Below, piece by piece: positions 6,611-9,788 of a stretch of 9,788 nt of DNA. The stretch comes from Methanosphaera sp. (GTDB taxonomy: Archaea > Methanobacteriota > Methanobacteria > Methanobacteriales > Methanobacteriaceae). The notes below the pieces were generated by a model. That model searched no databases, had not been told where the DNA came from, and was given only the letters and a program-made list of their open reading frames with translations. Where the stretch lies: assembly GCA_017430835.1 (NCBI GenBank), contig JAFRMD010000050.1, positions 1-9,788 on the forward strand. The letters run 5' to 3'. How positions within the stretch are numbered: the first letter of the stretch is position 1; every line of letters begins with the position of its first letter. The position numbers and the translations under genes are program-made.

Positions 6611-6655
6611 AAAAACATAAAAAAAATTTATGATTCTTATGTTTCTTATGTTTTT
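6611..6655. repeat. Inverted repeat plus tandem TTATGTTT in the ATPase upstream region
   Basis: AAAAACATAA (6611-6620) pairs perfectly with TTATGTTTTT (6646-6655). A tandem copy, TTATGTTTC (6637-6645), directly precedes the right arm. It lies 30-75 bases upstream of the ATPase ATG, where a promoter or operator would be. It is AT-rich, so chance cannot be excluded. Confidence 0.45.
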
Positions 6656-6692
6656 CAAGAACCTCTAACATAAAATCTAATTGAACTTTGAA

Positions 6693-6714
6693 AACAAAAA
6701 TTATTATTTTTGTT
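6693..6714. repeat. 9-bp inverted repeat in the ATPase/toxin-antitoxin gap
   Basis: AACAAAAAT (6693-6701) and ATTTTTGTT (6706-6714) are exact reverse complements separated by four bases. It lies mid-way between the two divergent genes. Confidence 0.5.
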
Positions 6715-6735
6715 AAGATTTAAATAAATTATTAC

Positions 6736-6755
6736 AATAATTATGAGTAATTATT
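6736..6755. repeat. 8-bp inverted repeat upstream of the toxin-antitoxin promoter
   Basis: AATAATTA (6736-6743) and TAATTATT (6748-6755) form a perfect palindrome around TGAG. It is placed just before the candidate operator at 6763-6777 and could be a second operator site. Confidence 0.45.
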
Positions 6756-6762
6756 AATTAAA

Positions 6763-6777
6763 TTCTACTCGGTAGAA
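6763..6777 (+). promoter_or_regulatory. Candidate antitoxin operator (TTCTAC-TCG-GTAGAA)
   Basis: A 6-bp palindrome with a 3-base centre, the most GC-containing palindrome in this gap, sits 5-20 bases upstream of the likely TATA box. Ribbon-helix-helix antitoxins typically bind short palindromes at their own promoter, so it is a reasonable autoregulatory site. Binding is inference. Confidence 0.5.
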
Positions 6778-6781
6778 GATA

Positions 6782-6806
6782 TTATATTATAGCAAATATA
6801 TAATTT
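6782..6806 (+). promoter_or_regulatory. Candidate toxin-antitoxin promoter
   Basis: TTATATTATA (6782-6791) would place the transcription start near 6811, just before the ribosome binding site. A second box, ATATATAATTT near 6796-6806, would give a nearly leaderless message. The sequence does not decide between them. Confidence 0.4.
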
Positions 6807-6812
6807 AAAGTA

Positions 6813-6818
6813 GAGGTG
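6813..6818 (+). promoter_or_regulatory. Ribosome binding site GAGGTG for the antitoxin
   Basis: GAGGTG matches the Shine-Dalgarno sequence and lies seven bases before the ATG at 6826. Confidence 0.75.
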
Positions 6819-6825
6819 TTATATA

Positions 6826-7095
6826 ATGGTTCTAACTAAATCAATCAAAGTAAGTGAAAAAACACATAAATTATTGACAAAAATCTGTCCAAAAAGTAAA
6901 TCATATAATGATATAATATATGATGCACTGATAAAACAATACACAGAAAAAGAATATTTAACCGATAAAGAAGCAGAATACATAAATAAAATGATTGATA
7001 AACTAGAAAATGAAGACTATGCTGACACTTACACCATAAATACAGAAGATTTGGACAAAAAACTTGATGAACTTGAAAGCAAAGGGATATTATGA
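6826..7095 (+). CDS. Antitoxin of a RelE-type toxin-antitoxin module (ribbon-helix-helix-like)
   Basis: An 89-residue, lysine- and glutamate-rich protein. The N-terminus TKSIKVSEKTHKLL followed by a helical KSKSYNDIIYDALIKQY looks like a ribbon-helix-helix DNA-binding domain (about 1-40) of the kind found in archaeal VapB-like and related antitoxins. The rest (45-89) is a charged, probably helical tail ending in EDLDKKLDELESKGIL, which would wrap and neutralise the toxin. Its ATG has a GAGGTG site, and its last codons overlap the toxin gene by four bases (ATGA), the classic coupled arrangement. A palindrome at 6763-6777 is a plausible autoregulatory operator. I assign the role mainly from context; the exact family is not certain. 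Confidence 0.75.
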   Translation: MVLTKSIKVSEKTHKLLTKICPKSKSYNDIIYDALIKQYTEKEYLTDKEAEYINKMIDKLENEDYADTYTINTEDLDKKLDELESKGIL

Positions 7096-7373
7096 ATCAT
7101 ATCATCAAATATACTAAAGCCAGTTTAAGAGACTTAAAAAAATACAAAAAGAAAAATTTACAAGAATACAAAACATTATTAAATGATATCCAAAAAATAG
7201 AAGAAAATCCCTATTTGTCCGAAAACATAACTATACAAGGATCTAAATGTCCACGATGTAAACGTATGAAATCTGGGAATTATAGAATAATTTACTATGT
7301 ACATAAAAAGAAACAAACTGTTGAAATAGTTAGAATAATTGAAAGAAAAAAAGAATATAGGGAATTTAAATAA
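7092..7373 (+). CDS. RelE/ParE-superfamily toxin
   Basis: A 93-residue basic protein of the RelE/ParE fold. RelE-type members cleave mRNA in the ribosomal A site, while ParE-type members target gyrase; the sequence does not settle which applies. It shows the two N-terminal helices (about 9-40, KASLRDLKKYKKKNLQEYKTLLNDIQKI) and the beta-sheet signature KSGNYRIIYYVHKKKQTVEIVRIIERKKEYREF (60-92), with basic residues and a terminal Tyr like those used for RNA cleavage in RelE. An odd feature is CPRC (Cys53, Cys56) before the GNYRIIY strand, where a simple basic loop is usual. The start overlaps the antitoxin stop (ATGA), indicating translational coupling. Confidence 0.85.
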   Translation: MNHIIKYTKASLRDLKKYKKKNLQEYKTLLNDIQKIEENPYLSENITIQGSKCPRCKRMKSGNYRIIYYVHKKKQTVEIVRIIERKKEYREFK

Positions 7374-7417
7374 ATATTTTATTCCTGCTATTTACAACAC
7401 ATTAGAAGCAACACAAT

Positions 7418-7424
7418 AAAAAAA
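7418..7424 (-). terminator. T7 tract downstream of the second ATPase
   Basis: Seven T residues on the minus strand lie about 60 bases after the ATPase stop, in the convergent gap with the toxin gene. The gap (7374-7483) holds nothing else that I recognise. Confidence 0.35.
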
Positions 7425-7456
7425 CTAAAATAAATAATTCATGAAATCAATTAAAC

Positions 7457-7468
7457 TTCTTTTTCTTC
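7457..7468 (+). terminator. T-rich 3' signal after the toxin gene
   Basis: A T-rich stretch on the plus strand (TTCTTTTTCTT-like, about 85 bases after the toxin stop) could end the toxin-antitoxin transcript. It is interrupted by C residues. Confidence 0.3.
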
Positions 7469-8253
7469 ATTAACACACGACATCTAATTTTTAAAAAGGT
7501 TTTCCAATTTGATATATACCATGTATAACGGATTGTTAAATTTATATTTATTATCTTCAAAATGACTAATTTTTGTAATTATATCATTTTCTAATGCTTC
7601 ATCGACAAAAGTGTTTAACAAAACATACTCTTCTTCTTTTAATTCTTTTAGGATATCGTTAGTATCAAAGCTTGTCAAATCAGTCACATCAACATTATCA
7701 CTAATTATTTGAAGAAGTTTAAGGTAATTTTCATCAGATATGATTGAATTCAAATAACGATCATATATAATTTGAGAAGCTTTACGTATACCATTTAGGG
7801 CTATGTTTAAATTCACATGACGCGAATCATCACATAACCAATAGATATTATCCCCTATTTCCTGCATAACCAATGGAATACCATATGAACAACGAACTAT
7901 CAACTCAATAATATCATCAGAACAAGTCATATTTGCTTGACTAAACTTTTCTTTAAAAAATAATGAAACATCAGCATTTGATAAAGGTGAAATTTCATAA
8001 TGATAAAATAACCTGCCAAATGATTCGTTGTGATTTTGCAATCTTATTAAATTTTCAGGATAACTCGTTAATAAAAACATGATAGGTATCTGTCCATCAT
8101 ATTCAAATGTTAATTTGTGCATAATCCCCCTAAACCAATTAGCAAATTCTGGTGTTTGACATAGACCATTTATGTCATCAATAACTATCAATATACCTTT
8201 ATTCGATCCAATATTTGAAGCTACATCCTTAATAAATATGTCAAATGTATCAA

Positions 8254-8679
8254 TTAAAGATTCCAAATAATTGCCTTTAGGAGTGAATTTAAAGATGCAG
8301 TCATAAAACCTATTTGCTCAATATTTTCACCAAATGCTCGAACAATATTTTCTGCCCAATTTTTATTACCAATCTTATTTAACAAATCTTTAACAAGATG
8401 ATAAATTAAAGAATTCAAATCATTAATTCCTACATTAGATATGCATATTGGAATAATAGAATAATTATTCTCCAATAAATCAGCAAGATAATATGATAAT
8501 GAAGAGTTACCCATACCTCGAGTTCCAATAATATAAAAATTACGATTCTTACCATTAATAACTGTTGGCACATATCTTAAAATATTTTCAATTATTTCCT
8601 CACGACCAACAAAATCATTAGGATTAACCACAGTACCTGGCGTAAATGGAGATTCTCTGATAATTTTATAATCATTCAT
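8254..8679 (-). CDS. Upstream half of the split ATPase (N-terminal, P-loop part)
   Basis: If translated without frameshifting this gives a 141-residue product ending in ASLNSLLKAIIWNL, of which the last 12 residues are out-of-frame sequence unlike the family. It contains the entry motif and the altered Walker A, but neither Walker B nor the winged helix, so it should not be a working ATPase alone. It is listed separately so that the reading frame is recorded. Confidence 0.5.
   Translation of the reverse strand: MNDYKIIRESPFTPGTVVNPNDFVGREEIIENILRYVPTVINGKNRNFYIIGTRGMGNSSLSYYLADLLENNYSIIPICISNVGINDLNSLIYHLVKDLLNKIGNKNWAENIVRAFGENIEQIGFMTASLNSLLKAIIWNL
8287..8293 (-). other. Frame-change point: slippery-type heptamer T-TTA-AAT
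   Basis: In the first frame the codons are TCT TTA AAT TCA (8295 down to 8284). Slipping both tRNAs back one base to TTT AAA lets reading continue as TTC ACT CCT AAA GGC, the frame of the downstream half. This fits the X-XXY-YYZ rule for -1 frameshifting. Four bases beyond, TCCTAAA could pair with TTTGGA with one bulged base, but the stem is weak. Equally, adding one T to the T run would repair the gene to SFKFTPKG. Confidence 0.5.
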
Positions 8680-8820
8680 TCCTAAAACCTTCTTATAATG
8701 TAAATATATCATATAACAATATTATAATTTATTATTATTTCTACAATTCCACTTAACTATGCAAATTATTAAAGCACGAATAAGATATAATTACTTCCTC
8801 ATCGTCAAGAAAAAGATTTT

Positions 8821-8839
8821 AAAAAATATAATATTTTTT
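8821..8839. repeat. 9-bp A/T palindrome in the ATPase/adhesin gap
   Basis: AAAAAATAT and ATATTTTTT are perfect complements around a single base. Transcribed in either direction it would give a hairpin ending in six U. It lies about 125 bases after the adhesin stop and 140 bases before the second ATPase. It could be a backup terminator. The rest of the 8680-8963 gap shows no gene that I can support. Confidence 0.4.
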
Positions 8840-8932
8840 GTGTTAAAATATTTCAATAAGAAAGACTTGCAATTTTTATAAAACACAGGCCTACAAACGA
8901 AAAAATAACTGAGAGTATCTATGCCATTACCG

Positions 8933-8949
8933 AAAAAAATATAAAAAAA
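8933..8949 (-). terminator. Double T7 terminator after the adhesin gene
   Basis: On the minus strand two runs of seven T (8949-8943 and 8939-8933) begin 14 bases after the adhesin stop, a strong archaeal termination signal. Confidence 0.65.
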
Positions 8950-8963
8950 GAGGAGATTAATAA

Positions 8964-9788
8964 TTAAACTTTCAAAGTACAAGTTAACTTAGCACTATTA
9001 AATGCCTTAGTAGCACTACTCGTAATTAAAAGTTTATGTTTACCCTTTTTAAGAGCTTTTTTAAATGATAAACTTATTTTACCATTCTTGATAACTTTGT
9101 TTTTTAGCACTGCTTTTCCATCGACTTTTACTGTTACCTTAACGTTTTTGTTTAAGATTTTCTTGGTTGCATCCTTGATCGTTGCCTTGATTGTTGTTTT
9201 CTTGTTTTTGTATGTTATACTGGTTTTCTTGAGTGTTGGCGTGGTCTTAGTTACTTTAAACAGTGTGTTTGCTGTTTGTTTGTTGTATTTATCTGAGGAG
9301 TAACTGGTTGATACTTTAATTGTCTGTGCATCACATCCTCTTGGAACTGTGTACGTTACTTTAGCAACACCATTTTTAACAGTTGCCTTAACAGTTTTAG
9401 ATCCAATTTTTATATTGAGTGCTGCACTTGTCACTGCTTTACTGGTTTTTTTATCTGTCATTTTAATGTTAAGTGTTACTTTCTGACCTGCCTTGAGTGT
9501 TTTCTTGTCGGGTGTGATTGTGATTGTAAGGTCTGATTTAGTATTTCTCGTTCCGTTCTGATTATTGTTAGTGTTGTTTTGTTTTTTTATTTGGTTAGTG
9601 GTGTCTTTTAGTTCTTCTTGTAGTTGTTTTACTGTGTTGTTTAGTGCTTGTGTTTGTTGTTGTTTTTGTGTTATTTCTGTTTGTTTTTGTGTTATTGTTG
9701 TGTTTTTGTTATTGATTTGTTGTTTTTGTTCTTGTATTGTTTCTTCCTGTTCGGTTATTGTGTTGGTTAATTCCTGAATTTTCAAATC
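8964..9788 (-). CDS. Adhesin-like surface protein with coiled coil and Ig-like domains (5' end outside window)
   Basis: The frame is open to the edge of the window, so only the C-terminal 274 residues are visible; the TTG near the edge is not a credible start. Visible residues 1-70 are a Gln/Thr/Glu/Asn-rich coiled coil (QELTNTITEQEETIQEQKQQ and onward). An Asn/Thr-rich linker (70-84) leads into two beta-rich repeats resembling bacterial Ig-like domains: about 86-180 (DLTITITPDKKTLKAGQKVTL...VPRGCDAQTIKVSTSYSSDKY) and about 183-274 (TPTLKKTSITYKNKKTTIKATIKD...KKGKHKLLITSSATKAF). This layout is typical of the large adhesin-like protein families of Methanobrevibacter and Methanosphaera. The C-terminus ends in a beta strand (LTCTLKV) with no membrane anchor, so attachment, if any, is by the missing N-terminus or by non-covalent binding. 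The charge is strongly basic from Lys residues. Partner and target are unknown. Confidence 0.8.
   Translation of the reverse strand, partial: DLKIQELTNTITEQEETIQEQKQQINNKNTTITQKQTEITQKQQQTQALNNTVKQLQEELKDTTNQIKKQNNTNNNQNGTRNTKSDLTITITPDKKTLKAGQKVTLNIKMTDKKTSKAVTSAALNIKIGSKTVKATVKNGVAKVTYTVPRGCDAQTIKVSTSYSSDKYNKQTANTLFKVTKTTPTLKKTSITYKNKKTTIKATIKDATKKILNKNVKVTVKVDGKAVLKNKVIKNGKISLSFKKALKKGKHKLLITSSATKAFNSAKLTCTLKV

Larger units (their letters stand above)
7484..8679 (-). pseudogene. Second P-loop ATPase, split by a -1 frame change (pseudogene or recoded)
   Basis: Two overlapping minus-strand frames together make one ATPase of about 398 residues, normal for the family. The first frame (8679 down to the TAA at 8254) encodes SPFTPGTVV, the entry motif FVGREEII (23-30) and the P-loop GTRGMGNSS (52-60). 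The second, open from within the overlap to 7484, encodes KFTPKGNYLESLIDTF, Walker B ILIVIDD, the STAND G-x-P motif in SYGIPLVMQ, and a winged-helix-like C-terminus. The frames join by a -1 step at 8287-8293, which reads T TTA AAT, a slippery heptamer in the first frame. The invariant Walker A Lys is Asn58 (AAC), so ATP hydrolysis is doubtful even if the frame is corrected. A one-base deletion in a decaying gene is the simplest reading. ATG 8679 has an AAGG site; the longer ATG at 8712 does not. Confidence 0.75.

Noticed and set aside
8791..8982. 63-residue minus-strand open frame in the adhesin/ATPase gap, rich in Phe, Ile and Leu
   Set aside because: Its composition is what T-rich DNA gives in any frame. 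It overlaps the adhesin 3' end and runs through the strong T-tract terminator at 8933-8949.
9088..9777. Hydrophobic plus-strand open frames opposite the adhesin
   Set aside because: They are antisense translations of Lys/Gln/Thr/Asn codons, which yield Phe/Leu/Cys/Val runs; not real membrane proteins.
1..9788. CRISPR array, tRNA, rRNA, insertion sequence or integration site
   Set aside because: I saw no regularly spaced direct repeats, no tRNA-like cloverleaf, no transposase or integrase reading frame, and no obvious att duplications by eye.

Overview
The window looks like chromosomal DNA from a very AT-rich methanogenic archaeon of the Methanobacteriales, most likely Methanosphaera or a close relative such as Methanobrevibacter. 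The evidence is archaeal-only gene content (Hjc resolvase, the Nop5-fibrillarin pair), GGTGAT/AGGAGG-type ribosome binding sites, T-tract terminators without GC stems, and the 3' end of a large coiled-coil/Ig-like adhesin typical of these gut methanogens. The genus call is inference.

Layout. 1-42 (+) is the tail of an unidentified gene. 73-471 (+) is a PaaI-like hotdog thioesterase, 610-867 (+) a small zinc-ribbon protein, and 988-1398 (+) the Holliday junction resolvase Hjc. The minus-strand operon pyrD-pyrK (3240 down to 1495) follows, convergent with hjc. It encodes the FMN catalytic subunit and the FAD/[2Fe-2S] electron-transfer subunit of NAD-linked dihydroorotate dehydrogenase. Divergent from pyrD is the nop5-flpA operon (3339-5237, +), the protein core of the C/D-box RNA 2'-O-methylation complex.

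From about 5240 to 8960 the character changes to an accessory block. It holds a STAND-like P-loop ATPase on the minus strand (6581-5421), a divergent two-gene RelE-type toxin-antitoxin module (6826-7373, +), and a second ATPase of the same broad class on the minus strand (8679-7484). The second ATPase is split by a -1 frame change and has Asn in place of the Walker A lysine. The 244-bp gap between the first ATPase and the toxin-antitoxin module contains four inverted repeats. The window ends inside an adhesin-like surface protein gene (minus strand, 3' end at 8964, 5' end outside the window).

The housekeeping genes work in established ways: Hjc in recombination, PyrD/PyrK in pyrimidine synthesis, Nop5/FlpA in rRNA/tRNA methylation. 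The ATPase / toxin-antitoxin / ATPase block is the only part that could be an unusual system. The sequence supports an accessory or defence-like island but does not prove that the genes act together. The most testable oddity is the frame change in the second ATPase. It falls exactly on a T-TTA-AAT heptamer that would allow -1 slippage, but a plain one-base deletion in a decaying gene explains it equally well. Several starts were moved inward from the longest reading frame, because the upstream GTG or TTG codon is part of, or lies upstream of, a ribosome binding site.
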